A stretch of 64,000 nt of DNA. Source: Papillibacter cinnamivorans DSM 12816. Lineage in GTDB: Bacteria > Bacillota > Clostridia > Oscillospirales > Oscillospiraceae. Every line of letters starts with the position of its first letter. Position 1 is the first letter of the stretch. Under the pieces are notes generated by a model, which searched no databases, had not been told where the DNA came from, and saw only the letters and a program-made list of their open reading frames with translations. A program made the position numbers and the translations under genes. Positions 18,713 to 27,247 of this stretch are shown here, in pieces. The stretch lies in assembly GCF_900176335.1 (NCBI RefSeq), contig NZ_FWXW01000001.1, positions 310,001-374,000 of the forward strand, in the 5' to 3' direction.

Positions 18713-19858
18713 ATGAAGTGTAAAATCCTGATTTTTATCCTGCTCTTCGCCATATTTGCTGCGGTGGGTCCCGTCCCCCGCGCCTCGGCGCTGTCCCTGT
18801 CCGCGGCCAGCGCCATTTTGGTGGACGCCGGCAGCGGAAGGGTCCTGTACAGCAAGGACAGCGACAAAAAAATGCTCATCGCCAGCACCACCAAGATCAT
18901 GACCGCTCTGCTGGCCATCGAGATGGGGGATCTGGACGCCGTTGTTACGGTGAAGCGGGAATATACTCTGGCCGAGGGTTCCTCCATGTACCTCAGGGAG
19001 GGGGAGCAGCTCACGCTGGAGGCGCTGCTGTACGGGCTTCTCCTTCAGTCGGGGAACGACGCGGCCCTGGCCGTCGCCGATTTCTGCGGCGGGAGTGTCT
19101 CCAATTTTGTTAAGAAGATGAACGAGAGGGCGGCCGAACTGGGTATGACCAATACCCGCTTCGCAAACCCCAGCGGGCTGGATTCGGACGGGCATTACTC
19201 CACCGCCGAGGACTTGGCGAAGCTGGCGGTGGCCGCCATGAACAACGGCGTCTTTCTGCGCATCGCCTCCACCCGGAGCATCACCATCGGCGGGCGCACC
19301 ATGACCAATCACAATAAAATGCTCTCCCGTTACCAGGGCGTCATCGGCCTGAAAACGGGCTATACCAAGGCGGCCGGCCGCATTCTGGTCTGCTGCGCCG
19401 TGAAAGACGGCCAGCGACTGATCACGGTCACCCTGGACGATCCCAACGACTGGAACGACCATGCCGCGCTTTTCGACTACGGCTTTGAAACCTATCCCAC
19501 AACCGCTCTCAACGGAACAAGCGAGGAGCTTCGCCGCATCGCCGTGACGGGCGGTGTGACAGACTCGGTGGGGATTCGGGCGGAAACCGCGGTGAGCTAT
19601 CCCCTGACGGCAGGGGAGACCGTTGCCGCCGAATATAGCCTGCCCTCCGCGGTCCGCGCCTGCGTCCGGGAGGGTGCCCTCGCGGGAAAGCTTACCTATA
19701 CCGTCGGCGGAAAGGTCATCGGCAGCACCTACCTGCTGTATTCGGAAACGGTGGAAAAAGAACGCTTCGTCCTGGACCCCCTGGACCTGCTGAGAAACTT
19801 TTTCCAGATTTCCTCCGGCGGCGTGCTGAGCGGCTATAGCGGCCAAACCGCCGGTTGA
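18713..19858 (+). CDS. D-alanyl-D-alanine carboxypeptidase (DacF/DacB type)
   Basis: Low-molecular-mass penicillin-binding protein that trims the terminal D-Ala from peptidoglycan stem peptides. An N-terminal signal peptide (about 1-26, ending PRASA-L) targets it outside the membrane. The active-site motifs are STTK at 58-61, SGN at 113-115 and KTG at 214-216, followed by the C-terminal beta domain. The ATG at 18713 is preferred over the GTG at 18701 because GGGTGAT provides spacing. The neighbourhood with ytfJ suggests the sporulation-specific DacF, but a vegetative DacA role cannot be excluded. Confidence 0.9.
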   Translation: MKCKILIFILLFAIFAAVGPVPRASALSLSAASAILVDAGSGRVLYSKDSDKKMLIASTTKIMTALLAIEMGDLDAVVTVKREYTLAEGSSMYLREGEQLTLEALLYGLLLQSGNDAALAVADFCGGSVSNFVKKMNERAAELGMTNTRFANPSGLDSDGHYSTAEDLAKLAVAAMNNGVFLRIASTRSITIGGRTMTNHNKMLSRYQGVIGLKTGYTKAAGRILVCCAVKDGQRLITVTLDDPNDWNDHAALFDYGFETYPTTALNGTSEELRRIAVTGGVTDSVGIRAETAVSYPLTAGETVAAEYSLPSAVRACVREGALAGKLTYTVGGKVIGSTYLLYSETVEKERFVLDPLDLLRNFFQISSGGVLSGYSGQTAG

Positions 19859-19891
19859 ACTTTTTCTTTTTATTGATGCAAAGGAGCCCCT

Positions 19892-20602
19892 ATGGTGGAA
19901 CGACTGCAGAAAATCCTGTCCCGCTGCGGCATCGCCTCCCGCCGGGCCGCCGAGGAGATGATCCTCTCCGGCCGGGTAACGGTAAACGGATCTCCCGCGG
20001 AGCTTGGCATGAAGGCGGACCCGGAGACAGACCGGATATTGTTGGACGGCAAACCGATTTCCCTTCCCGGGGAATCGGTTTACATACTGCTGAACAAACC
20101 CCGCGGCTATGTGACCACCCTGTCCGACGAGAAGGGAAGACCCACGGTCCGGGACCTGGTGGGAGACTGCCCGGCGAGGGTATACCCCGTTGGAAGGCTG
20201 GACCTCAATTCAGAGGGCCTGCTGATCCTCACCAACGACGGCGCAGCGGCTCATCACCTGATGCATCCCTCCGGCCATGTGGCCAAGGAATACCTCGTCC
20301 GGGTCCGGGGGGACGTGCCCTCGGCTCTGCCTGTTCTTCGCGGGCCCATGTCTTTGGACGGCGAACTTCTGTCTCCGGCCCTTGTGCGGGCCCTTCCGGG
20401 AAATGACGCCGGCACGTCTCTGATATCCATTACAATCCGGGAGGGAAAAAACCGTCAGGTCCGCCGCATGTGTGAAGCAGCAAAACTGCAGGTTCTTCGC
20501 CTCCGGCGCGTCCGGGAGGGAAATCTTCTGCTGGGGGACTTGGAATGCGGGCACTGGCGCTTTTTAACTCCGGAGGAGATAACGTATTTAAAAAGCCTGT
20601 AA
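19892..20602 (+). CDS. rluB: Pseudouridine synthase, RsuA/RluB family
   Basis: Converts uridine to pseudouridine in rRNA; the RluB-type site in 23S rRNA is most likely. An N-terminal S4 RNA-binding domain (MVERLQKILSRCGIASRRAAEEMI) precedes the catalytic domain, with the nucleophile in GRLDLNSEGLL and the family tail EGKNRQVRRMCEA. AAAGGAG lies just before the ATG. 236 residues. The exact target base cannot be told from the sequence alone. Confidence 0.9.
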   Translation: MVERLQKILSRCGIASRRAAEEMILSGRVTVNGSPAELGMKADPETDRILLDGKPISLPGESVYILLNKPRGYVTTLSDEKGRPTVRDLVGDCPARVYPVGRLDLNSEGLLILTNDGAAAHHLMHPSGHVAKEYLVRVRGDVPSALPVLRGPMSLDGELLSPALVRALPGNDAGTSLISITIREGKNRQVRRMCEAAKLQVLRLRRVREGNLLLGDLECGHWRFLTPEEITYLKSL

Positions 20603-20909
20603 CCACCGGGAATGCTCGTGTTTTGAATGGTTTCCTTCATTTTTCACCGCGGTATTCCCCCCTCGAAATGCAAGACTGTCAAATAATCCTGCAAATTGAT
20701 ATTGCTTTTCTCCCCGTTTGTAGTATCATTGTACTATGTGAAATGTTATTTCTCCCGCGGACTGCGGCAGGCGGCCGCCCCGGTCTGGCGCGCATGCCGG
20801 AGCAAAACGGCGCAGGCGAAAATGCCCGGTGGAAATAGGGACGGCCTGTGGGCGGATTCCTGCCGATTATCATTTCGTATAAAAACCTTACGACAACAGG
20901 GGGATCGTT
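20603..20909. other. Intergenic region rluB-rpiR
   Basis: 307 bases. No strong terminator follows rluB. TTGATA at 20696-20701 with TAGTAT at 20721-20726 (spacing 19) is a marginal promoter, and a TATAAA at 20878-20883 lies nearer the regulator gene. Nothing else is recognisable; small open frames here lack ribosome binding sites. Confidence 0.5.
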
Positions 20910-21776
20910 ATGCCAAAGGACATTTTATCCGTGATTTCTTCCCGGATGAGCGGCTTTTCCAAAGGTCAGAAGCTGATTGCCAATTATATCATCAAAAGTT
21001 ATGACAAGGCGGCCTTCATGACCGCCAGCAAACTGGGTAAAACGGTGAACGTGAGCGAATCCACCGTGGTCCGCTTTGCAGCGGAGCTGGGATACGACGG
21101 ATACCCCAGCATGCAGAAGGCCCTTCAGGAGATGATCCGCAACAAGCTCACCTCCATTCAGCGCATCGAGGTTTCCAACGACCGGATCGGAAATCAGGAC
21201 GTGGTAAACACCATTCTCCTGTCCGATGTGGAGAAGATCCGCTCCACCCTGGAGGAACTCAGCCGCGAGGAATTCAACCGCGCCGTGGACCTTATTATTA
21301 ACGCCCGGCGGGTTTATATCATCGGCGTCCGTTCCGCCACGGCCATCACAAGCTTTCTGGCTTTTTATTTCAATCTGATTTTTGAAAATGTCACGCTGGT
21401 ACATACCACGGCCGTGAGCGAAATGTTTGAACAGATCCTCCGGGTGGGAAAAGGGGACGTGGTGATCGGGGCGAGCTTTCCCCGGTATTCCAGGCGCACG
21501 GTGAAGGCCATGCAGTTTGCGCGGGATCAGGGCGCCTCCTTGGTGGCGATTACCGATTCCAAGGCCTCTCCTCTGGCCCAAATGGCCCACGCGAGCCTAA
21601 TTGCCAAAAGTGACATGGTCTCCTTCGTGGATTCCATCGTGGCTCCCCTCAGCCTGGTCAACGCCCTCATCGTGGCGGTGGGCCGGAAGAAAAACGCCGA
21701 CCTTGCCAAGACTTTCGAGACTCTGGAGCGGATCTGGACGGAATACGAGGTATACGAAAAACTGGATGAAGAATAA
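20910..21776 (+). CDS. MurR/RpiR family transcriptional regulator
   Basis: A 288-residue sugar-responsive regulator. The N-terminal HTH_6 domain (about 1-80) includes the helix VNVSESTVVRFAAELGYDGYP, and a SIS domain (about 125-260) holds phosphosugar-binding residues in IGVRSATAITSF and IGASFPRYSRRTVKA. No sugar-metabolism gene is adjacent. In many Clostridia this regulator lies upstream of the flavoprotein-cmk-plsC-ispH group, as here. Its target is unknown. AACAGGGGGATCGTT precedes the ATG. Confidence 0.88.
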   Translation: MPKDILSVISSRMSGFSKGQKLIANYIIKSYDKAAFMTASKLGKTVNVSESTVVRFAAELGYDGYPSMQKALQEMIRNKLTSIQRIEVSNDRIGNQDVVNTILLSDVEKIRSTLEELSREEFNRAVDLIINARRVYIIGVRSATAITSFLAFYFNLIFENVTLVHTTAVSEMFEQILRVGKGDVVIGASFPRYSRRTVKAMQFARDQGASLVAITDSKASPLAQMAHASLIAKSDMVSFVDSIVAPLSLVNALIVAVGRKKNADLAKTFETLERIWTEYEVYEKLDEE

Positions 21777-22995
21777 GGTCGTTGTGGTGGGCGGCGGCGC
21801 CGCCGGTATGCTTGCCGCCTGTGCCGCCGCCCAGCGCGGGCTTCCGGTGCTGCTCCTGGAGCGGAACGGATTTCTGGGTAAAAAGCTGAACATCACGGGC
21901 AAAGGCAGATGCAACCTCACAAACGACTGTACCGTGGAAGCGGCTTTGAGTCAGATTCCGCGGAACGGTCGTTTTCTGTACGGGGCCCTTTCCCGTTTTT
22001 CCCCCTCCCGTACCAAGGAATACTTTGAAGCTTTGGGCGTTCCCCTGAAAACCGAGAGGGGAGAGCGCGTCTTTCCGGAATCCGACCGGGCGAAGGATGT
22101 TTCCGGCGCCCTGATCCGGAGCCTGAAAACGCTGAACGTGGAAACGGTTCAGGCCCGGGCCGCCCATATCCGCCTGCGGGACGGCGCCGTGAGCGCCGTG
22201 GAGGACACTTCCGGAAGCCTTCATCCCGCCTCCTCCGTCATCCTCGCCACCGGGGGCCTCTCCTATCCCCTGACCGGCTCCGACGGGGACGGATACCGCA
22301 TGGCCGCGGAGCTGGGTCACACGGTGACCCCCCTGGGTCCCTCTCTGGTTCCCCTGGAAAGCCCCGATCCCGACTGCGTGGAGATGAAGGGGCTCTCTCT
22401 GAAAAACGTGGCCGTCCGGGTCGCGGATAAATCCGGCAAAACGGTTTACCGGGATTTCGGCGAGCTTCTCTTCACTCATTTCGGTCTTTCCGGCCCTGTG
22501 ATTTTAAGCGCCAGCGCCCACATGCGCTCTTTTGATAAGACGGAGTACACAGTATCCATCGATCTCAAGCCCGCCCTGGCTCCCGAAGCGCTGGACGAGC
22601 GCATTTTGCGGGATTTTAAGGAGTTCTCCAACCGGGATTTCGCAAACTCTCTGGACAAGCTCCTGCCCCGGGCCATGATCCCCGTGGCGGTCCGCCGCTC
22701 CGGCATCCCTCCGGACACCAAGGTGCACTCCGTCACCCGGGAACAGAGATCCGGCCTTGCCCATCTCTTAAAGCACTTTGAGATCCCCGTCTCCGGGCCC
22801 CGGCCCGTGGAGGAGGCGGTGGTTACCTCCGGCGGGATTTCCATAAAAGAGGTCAGTCCCTCGACCATGGAGTCGAAGCTTGTCCCCGGTCTGTTTTTCG
22901 CCGGGGAAATTCTGGACGTGGACGGATATACAGGCGGCTTTAACCTGCAGATCGCCTGGGCCACCGGGCACCTGGCGGGCTCTTCGGCCCGCTGA
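21766..22995 (+). CDS. NAD(P)/FAD-dependent oxidoreductase, BaiN/HI0933 family
   Basis: A 409-residue flavoprotein. The FAD-binding Rossmann motif is VVVGGGAAGMLAACAAA at the N-terminus, followed by LERNGFLGKKLNITGKGRCN, and the C-terminal GEILDVDGYTGGFNLQIAWATG closes the FAD site. These are hallmarks of the HI0933 family, sometimes named aminoacetone oxidase or BaiN. The true substrate of this conserved clostridial gene is not known. The start overlaps the rpiR-type gene by 11 bases. Confidence 0.9.
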   Translation: MKNKVVVVGGGAAGMLAACAAAQRGLPVLLLERNGFLGKKLNITGKGRCNLTNDCTVEAALSQIPRNGRFLYGALSRFSPSRTKEYFEALGVPLKTERGERVFPESDRAKDVSGALIRSLKTLNVETVQARAAHIRLRDGAVSAVEDTSGSLHPASSVILATGGLSYPLTGSDGDGYRMAAELGHTVTPLGPSLVPLESPDPDCVEMKGLSLKNVAVRVADKSGKTVYRDFGELLFTHFGLSGPVILSASAHMRSFDKTEYTVSIDLKPALAPEALDERILRDFKEFSNRDFANSLDKLLPRAMIPVAVRRSGIPPDTKVHSVTREQRSGLAHLLKHFEIPVSGPRPVEEAVVTSGGISIKEVSPSTMESKLVPGLFFAGEILDVDGYTGGFNLQIAWATGHLAGSSAR

Positions 22996-23063
22996 TTTCA
23001 CGTGCCGCGCTTTTTCCCTCTCCGGCGGGCTGGAGAAAACGACTCTTTCATTGGAGGAACCGC

Positions 23064-23747
23064 ATGGATCGCAACTACAGGAGCATAGCCATAGACGGGC
23101 CGTCCGGCGCCGGGAAAAGCACCCTGGCCCGGCTGGCTGCCCAAGCCCTGGGCTTTTTATACGTGGATACCGGCGCGATTTACCGCTCGGTGGGGCTTAT
23201 CGCCCTTCGCGCCGGTCTCTCTCCCGGAGACGGGGATGCCGTCGCCGCCCTTCTGCCCGGAATCCATCTGGAACTGTGTCACGGTAAGGACGGGCTCCAG
23301 CGCATGTACGTCAACGGCGAGGACGTCACCGGGGAACTCCGCCGGCCCGAGGTATCTTCCTATGCCTCCGGCGTTTCCGCTATCCCGGGCGTGCGCGCCT
23401 TTCTGCTGGACATGCAGCGGGATATCGCCCAAAAAAACGACGTGGTCATGGACGGCCGGGACATCGGGACGGTAGTTCTTCCCCGCGCCGATGTCAAGGT
23501 GTTTCTTTCCGCCTCCCCGGAGGAGCGGGCCGCCCGCAGATTCGAGGAGCTGAAGGCCCGGGGGGACGGTTCCAGCTATGGAGAAGTCCTGGCCCAGATT
23601 GAGCTCCGGGACAAAAACGACAGCAGCAGGCAGGTCGCTCCCCTGAAAGCGGCGGAAGACGCGGTCTTTCTGGATACTACGGGGCTTCCCCTGGAGGAAA
23701 GCCTTGCCCGGCTGCTTCGGATCATCAGGGGGAAACTCGGCCTATGA
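23064..23747 (+). CDS. cmk: Cytidylate kinase
   Basis: Phosphorylates CMP and dCMP to the diphosphates. The P-loop is IDGPSGAGKST at the N-terminus; YVDTGAIYRSV and MDGRDIGTVVLPRADVK are the CMP-binding and lid signatures. 227 residues. TTGGAGGAAC precedes the ATG. The stop overlaps plsC by 4 bases (ATGA). The order cmk-plsC-ispH-rpsA is conserved in Clostridia. Confidence 0.96.
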   Translation: MDRNYRSIAIDGPSGAGKSTLARLAAQALGFLYVDTGAIYRSVGLIALRAGLSPGDGDAVAALLPGIHLELCHGKDGLQRMYVNGEDVTGELRRPEVSSYASGVSAIPGVRAFLLDMQRDIAQKNDVVMDGRDIGTVVLPRADVKVFLSASPEERAARRFEELKARGDGSSYGEVLAQIELRDKNDSSRQVAPLKAAEDAVFLDTTGLPLEESLARLLRIIRGKLGL

Positions 23748-24334
23748 ATCGGATTTATCGAATCTTGTACGCTTTGGTGTGGCCTTTTTTCAACCTGGTT
23801 TACCGGGCGGATGCCATGGGGCGCGAAAACATCCCTCAGGGCGCCGCTCTCGTTTGCGGGAATCACTCCGGGCTTTCCGACCCTCTGCTGGTGGTTTTCG
23901 CCTTTCACTCCGTTTTTCCCCTCCGGGTGATGGCAAAAGAGGAACTGATGCGCCTTCCGATTCTGGGTTGGCTGCTGAAAAAGGCGGGAATCTTTTCGGT
24001 CCGCCGTGGCAGGTCCGATGTAGCGGCCATCAAGACGGCCCTGCGGTTTCTGAAAAATGGAGACAAGGTTCTGATCTTCCCGGAGGGCCATCGTATGGAT
24101 GAGGAAAATGCGGCCAACGCCAAAACCGGCGCCGCCATGCTGGCCGTGCGCGCCGGGGTTCCCATTCTTCCGGTCTACATCGCGCCCAAGAAGAAAGCTT
24201 TCGGCCGGGTGCGGGTAATCATCGGCAAACCGTTTTACCCCCAGGTGGCCGGCAGAAAGGCCACCGCCGACGACTACAGGGTCATCGCCGGGGAAATCAT
24301 GAACCGGGTTTACGCCCTTCCGGAGGCAGAATAA
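23744..24334 (+). CDS. plsC: 1-acyl-sn-glycerol-3-phosphate acyltransferase
   Basis: Adds the second acyl chain to lysophosphatidic acid in phospholipid synthesis at the membrane. The catalytic NHSGLSDP is the HX4D box near residue 40, and FPEGHR is block III, a slight variant of FPEGTR. An N-terminal hydrophobic segment anchors it. 196 residues. Starts 4 bases inside cmk, and ispH-rpsA follows after 2 bases. Confidence 0.92.
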   Translation: MNRIYRILYALVWPFFNLVYRADAMGRENIPQGAALVCGNHSGLSDPLLVVFAFHSVFPLRVMAKEELMRLPILGWLLKKAGIFSVRRGRSDVAAIKTALRFLKNGDKVLIFPEGHRMDEENAANAKTGAAMLAVRAGVPILPVYIAPKKKAFGRVRVIIGKPFYPQVAGRKATADDYRVIAGEIMNRVYALPEAE

Positions 24335-24336
24335 AC

Positions 24337-26346
24337 ATGAAACTGCTTCTTGCAAAATCCGCCGGCTTCTGTTTCGGCGTGAGCCGGGCGGTCAATCTGG
24401 CCCGGGAGTCCGCCGCGGCCGGGAAAGACTGCGTCATGCTGGGTCCCGTGATCCACAACGCTCACGTGGTGGAAGACCTGAAGGGCAGGGGAGTAGGCCT
24501 GGCTTTTTCTCCGGAGGAACTGCCGGACGGAAAAACCGTGGTCATCCGTTCCCACGGAGAGGCCCGGCGGGTTTACGAATATCTGGAAAAGCGCGGTCTT
24601 TCCTACATCGACTCCACCTGTCCCAACGTCTCCAGGATCCACCGTCTCGTTGCCGAGGCCGAGGCTGCCGGCCGCCGGCCCCTGATCGTGGGAAACCCTC
24701 TGCATCCCGAAATCGTGGCCGTTGCCGGCTGGTGCGATAACCCTCTCATCGTGGAAAACCCCGAGGAAATCGCCCGTTGGCTGGCGGAAGCGGAGGAAAA
24801 CCGGGACACGCCTCTCACCGTTGTCTGTCAAACCACCTGCACCGCCGAGCAGTGGAATTCCTGCGTGGATTTCATAAAAAAAGAGTGTACAAACTTACAA
24901 ATATTTGATACAATATGCAGTACTACATATCGGAGGCAGTCGGAAGCAGCGGCTTTGGCTTCCGAGTGTGACGCCATGGTGATCATCGGGGACGGGAAGA
25001 GCTCCAATACCCGCCGTCTCGCGGAGATCTGCCGGGCGCGCTGCGGCCGCGTTTTTTTGATAGAGGACGCATCCATGCTGCCTCTGTCCGCTCTGGCCGG
25101 AGCGTCTGTGGTTGGGATCACTGCGGGTGCTTCCACACCCGCATGGATAATAAAGGAGGTCTGTGACAAGATGAGCGACGAGATCAATGTCAATGAGGAG
25201 TCGTTTGCCGAGCTTTTGGAGAAATCGTTCAAAACTTTAAATACAGGAGAGAAGGTAACCGGGATCGTTACGGGGATCACCCCGACGGAAATTCACGTGG
25301 ATCTTGGCGCCAAGCAGGCCGGGTATATACCCGTGTCCGAGCTCAGCGACGATCCGGACGTCAAGGTGGACGACCTGATTAAAGTTGGCGACACGGTGGA
25401 AACTTACGTCATGCGGGTAAACGACGTGGAGGGTGTGGTGACCCTTTCCAAAAAGCGCCTGGACACCGTGAAGAGCTGGGAAGACGTGGAAGCCGCCAGG
25501 GAAGACCGGCGGACCATGGAGGGCATCGTCAAGGAAGAGAACAAGGGCGGCGTCGTGGTTTCCGTGAAGGGCGTGCGCGTTTTTATTCCCGCCTCCCAGA
25601 CGGGGCTTCCAAAGGACGTCCCCATGACCTCTCTTGTGGGAACCCGCGTAAAGCTCCGCATCACGGAAGTCAACCGTTCCCGCCGCAGGGTGGTGGGCTC
25701 CATCCGTGCCGTCCAGTTTGAAGAGCGCCAGGCCATGGCGGAGAAAATCTGGTCCGACATCGAAGTGGACAAGCACTACACCGGCAAGGTCAAGTCGCTT
25801 ACCTCCTACGGCGCCTTTGTGGACATCGGCGGCGTGGACGGTATGGTCCATATCTCCGAGCTCACATGGTCCCGCATCAAGCAGCCCTCCGAGGCTGTCT
25901 CCGTCGGCCAGGTGCTGGATGTGTATGTCATCGCCGTGGACAAGGAGAAGAAGAAGATCTCTTTGGGCGTTAAAAACCGCGAGGAGAACCCCTGGGCGGT
26001 CTTTACCAAGACCTATTCTGTGGGAAGCGTGCTTCCTGTAAAGGTTGTTAAGCTCATGCCCTTCGGCGCCTTTGCAGAGATTCTTCCCGGCGTGGACGGA
26101 CTTATCCATATCAGCCAGATCGCAAACCGTCGGATCGATAAGCCCGGGGACGTCCTTTCCGAGGGACAGACGGTGAATGTCAAGATTATCGACGTCGACC
26201 CGGATAAGCACAAGGTCTCCCTGAGCATCCGCGCGCTTCTGGAAGCGGCAGCAGCTGCCGAGGAAGAGGAGCTGCGGGAAAATCTGGGACAGCCTGATCC
26301 CATTGTGGCTTCTTCCGGTGAAACTCCCGCGGAACCCGCCGAATAA
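24337..26346 (+). CDS. ispH-rpsA: Fusion: IspH (HMBPP reductase) - ribosomal protein S1
   Basis: A 669-residue fusion known from Clostridia. Residues 1-278 are 4-hydroxy-3-methylbut-2-enyl diphosphate reductase, the last enzyme of the MEP isoprenoid pathway. Its three [4Fe-4S] cysteines are C12 (GFCFGV), C95 (STCPNV) and C194 (DTICSTT). Residues about 300-640 hold four S1 RNA-binding repeats, the last two ending in SYGAFVDIGGVDGMVHISEL and PFGAFAEILPGVDGLIHISQI. The tail is acidic and Ala-rich. An internal AAAGGAGG and ATG at 25171 (M279) could allow separate production of S1. ispD and ispF lie downstream. Confidence 0.95.
   Translation: MKLLLAKSAGFCFGVSRAVNLARESAAAGKDCVMLGPVIHNAHVVEDLKGRGVGLAFSPEELPDGKTVVIRSHGEARRVYEYLEKRGLSYIDSTCPNVSRIHRLVAEAEAAGRRPLIVGNPLHPEIVAVAGWCDNPLIVENPEEIARWLAEAEENRDTPLTVVCQTTCTAEQWNSCVDFIKKECTNLQIFDTICSTTYRRQSEAAALASECDAMVIIGDGKSSNTRRLAEICRARCGRVFLIEDASMLPLSALAGASVVGITAGASTPAWIIKEVCDKMSDEINVNEESFAELLEKSFKTLNTGEKVTGIVTGITPTEIHVDLGAKQAGYIPVSELSDDPDVKVDDLIKVGDTVETYVMRVNDVEGVVTLSKKRLDTVKSWEDVEAAREDRRTMEGIVKEENKGGVVVSVKGVRVFIPASQTGLPKDVPMTSLVGTRVKLRITEVNRSRRRVVGSIRAVQFEERQAMAEKIWSDIEVDKHYTGKVKSLTSYGAFVDIGGVDGMVHISELTWSRIKQPSEAVSVGQVLDVYVIAVDKEKKKISLGVKNREENPWAVFTKTYSVGSVLPVKVVKLMPFGAFAEILPGVDGLIHISQIANRRIDKPGDVLSEGQTVNVKIIDVDPDKHKVSLSIRALLEAAAAAEEEELRENLGQPDPIVASSGETPAEPAE
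25152..25173 (+). promoter_or_regulatory. Internal ribosome binding site and ATG at the IspH/S1 junction
   Basis: AAAGGAGG at 25152-25159 is a near-perfect Shine-Dalgarno sequence, followed after 11 bases by an in-frame ATG at 25171. It encodes the end of IspH (IIKEVCDKM) and lies exactly at the domain boundary, so a free 391-residue S1 protein could be made from the same mRNA. Confidence 0.6.
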
Positions 26347-26370
26347 CAAGGCGCTCGCCCTGATACGTAT

Positions 26371-26402
26371 AAGCCCCGGCTTTTCGAGGCCGGGGCTTTT
26401 TT
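26371..26402 (+). terminator. Rho-independent terminator after ispH-rpsA
   Basis: AAGCCCCGGC and GCCGGGGCTT form a 10-bp stem around TTTTCGAG and run into TTTTTT. Confidence 0.92.
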
Positions 26403-26483
26403 CTGTGTCCGGTTTCTTCATTTCCCGATTTTGCCGTTTTATACCTAAGTTCGTGCCCAAATTACCGGTATTTTGGATTTTTA

Positions 26484-26513
26484 TTGCAATTCCCTCTTGG
26501 CTTAGGGTATAAT
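26484..26513 (+). promoter_or_regulatory. Sigma-A promoter for carD
   Basis: TTGCAA at 26484-26489 and a perfect TATAAT at 26508-26513 with 18-base spacing. The transcript would carry a leader of about 170 bases that includes the repeat element. Confidence 0.65.
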
Positions 26514-26618
26514 AACTATATAACAGCTATGATACCGGGTTGATGGCGCGTCCGCCTCGCCCGTTTGGGCAGCCGGCGGCGATGCCGTATACCACAAAAC
26601 GCTTCGCGTTTGTGGTAT
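26507..26618. repeat. Diverged copy of the 110-bp intergenic repeat (carD leader)
   Basis: It shares CGTCCGCCTCGCCC and CCGGCGGCGATGCCGTAT with the tandem units at 27261-27510 and the same layout: GGTAT...ATACC ends, a GC-rich middle, and a final inverted repeat. The final stem here is long, ATACCACAAA with TTTGTGGTAT plus an inner CGC/GCG, and is followed by CATATTTTTATT. The -10 box of the carD promoter lies within its left GGTATAAT end. Confidence 0.65.
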
Positions 26619-26690
26619 CATATTTTTATTGCTGTCTGGGGGTTCCGGGGCTGTTGGTTGGGTTCGTTTGTATTTTGGGAGGCAGTTATT

Positions 26691-27167
26691 ATGTTCAGCA
26701 TTGGCGATAAAATTGTCCATCCGATGCATGGCGCCGGTGTCGTCGACAGCATCGTCCAGCGGAAAATCAACGGCGTCAGCAGGGACTATTATGTCCTGAA
26801 GATCCCTGTCGGCGGCATGCTGGTGATGATTCCCACCGCCAGCAGCGTGGAGATCGGGGTTCGCCCGGTGATGAACCGGGAGGAGTCGGAGGAGATCATC
26901 GCCGCTATCCCCGGGATCGAAGTGGACATGACCCAGAACTGGAACCGCAGGTATCGGGAAAACATGCTCCGTCTGAAAAGCGGGAACCTGCTGGAGGTGG
27001 CCAAGGTGGTCAAGGGGCTCATGCTCCGGGACAGTCAGAAGGGTCTTTCCACCGGGGAGAGGAAAATGCTTCATTCTGCAAAACAGATCCTCATTTCGGA
27101 AATCGTCCTGGCCCAGAACTGCAGCTATGAAGAGATCGAGCGCCGCATCGACATTTCTTTGGTCTGA
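26691..27167 (+). CDS. carD: CarD family transcriptional regulator
   Basis: A 158-residue RNA-polymerase-interacting protein. The N-terminal Tudor-like CarD/TRCF domain (MFSIGDKIVHPMHGAGVV, then YYVLKIP) binds the polymerase beta subunit, and the C-terminal helical domain (LKSGNLLEVAKVVKGL, KMLHSAKQILISEI) contacts promoter DNA. The family stabilises open complexes at housekeeping and rRNA promoters. GGGAGGCAG precedes the ATG. The gene lies between copies of the 110-bp repeat and upstream of ispD-ispF, its usual position in Clostridia. Confidence 0.93.
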   Translation: MFSIGDKIVHPMHGAGVVDSIVQRKINGVSRDYYVLKIPVGGMLVMIPTASSVEIGVRPVMNREESEEIIAAIPGIEVDMTQNWNRRYRENMLRLKSGNLLEVAKVVKGLMLRDSQKGLSTGERKMLHSAKQILISEIVLAQNCSYEEIERRIDISLV

Positions 27168-27207
27168 ATGTGCGCCTTATCCTGACAGAATATGTGAATA
27201 AACGGGA

Positions 27208-27246
27208 AAGCCGTCGCATCATAACCGGTGCGGCGGCCTTGATTTT
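27208..27246 (+). terminator. Possible weak terminator after carD
   Basis: GCCGTCGCA pairs with TGCGGCGGC (one G-T pair) and is followed by CTTGATTTTG. The tail is poor in T, so termination may be partial and allow read-through to ispD. Confidence 0.4.
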
Positions 27247-27247
27247 G

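Larger units (their letters stand above)
26347..26690. other. Intergenic region ispH-rpsA to carD
   Basis: 344 bases. It contains the rpsA terminator, a good sigma-A promoter (26484-26513), a diverged copy of the 110-bp repeat in the carD leader (26507-26618), and about 70 bases leading to the carD ribosome binding site. No gene was seen. Confidence 0.65.
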
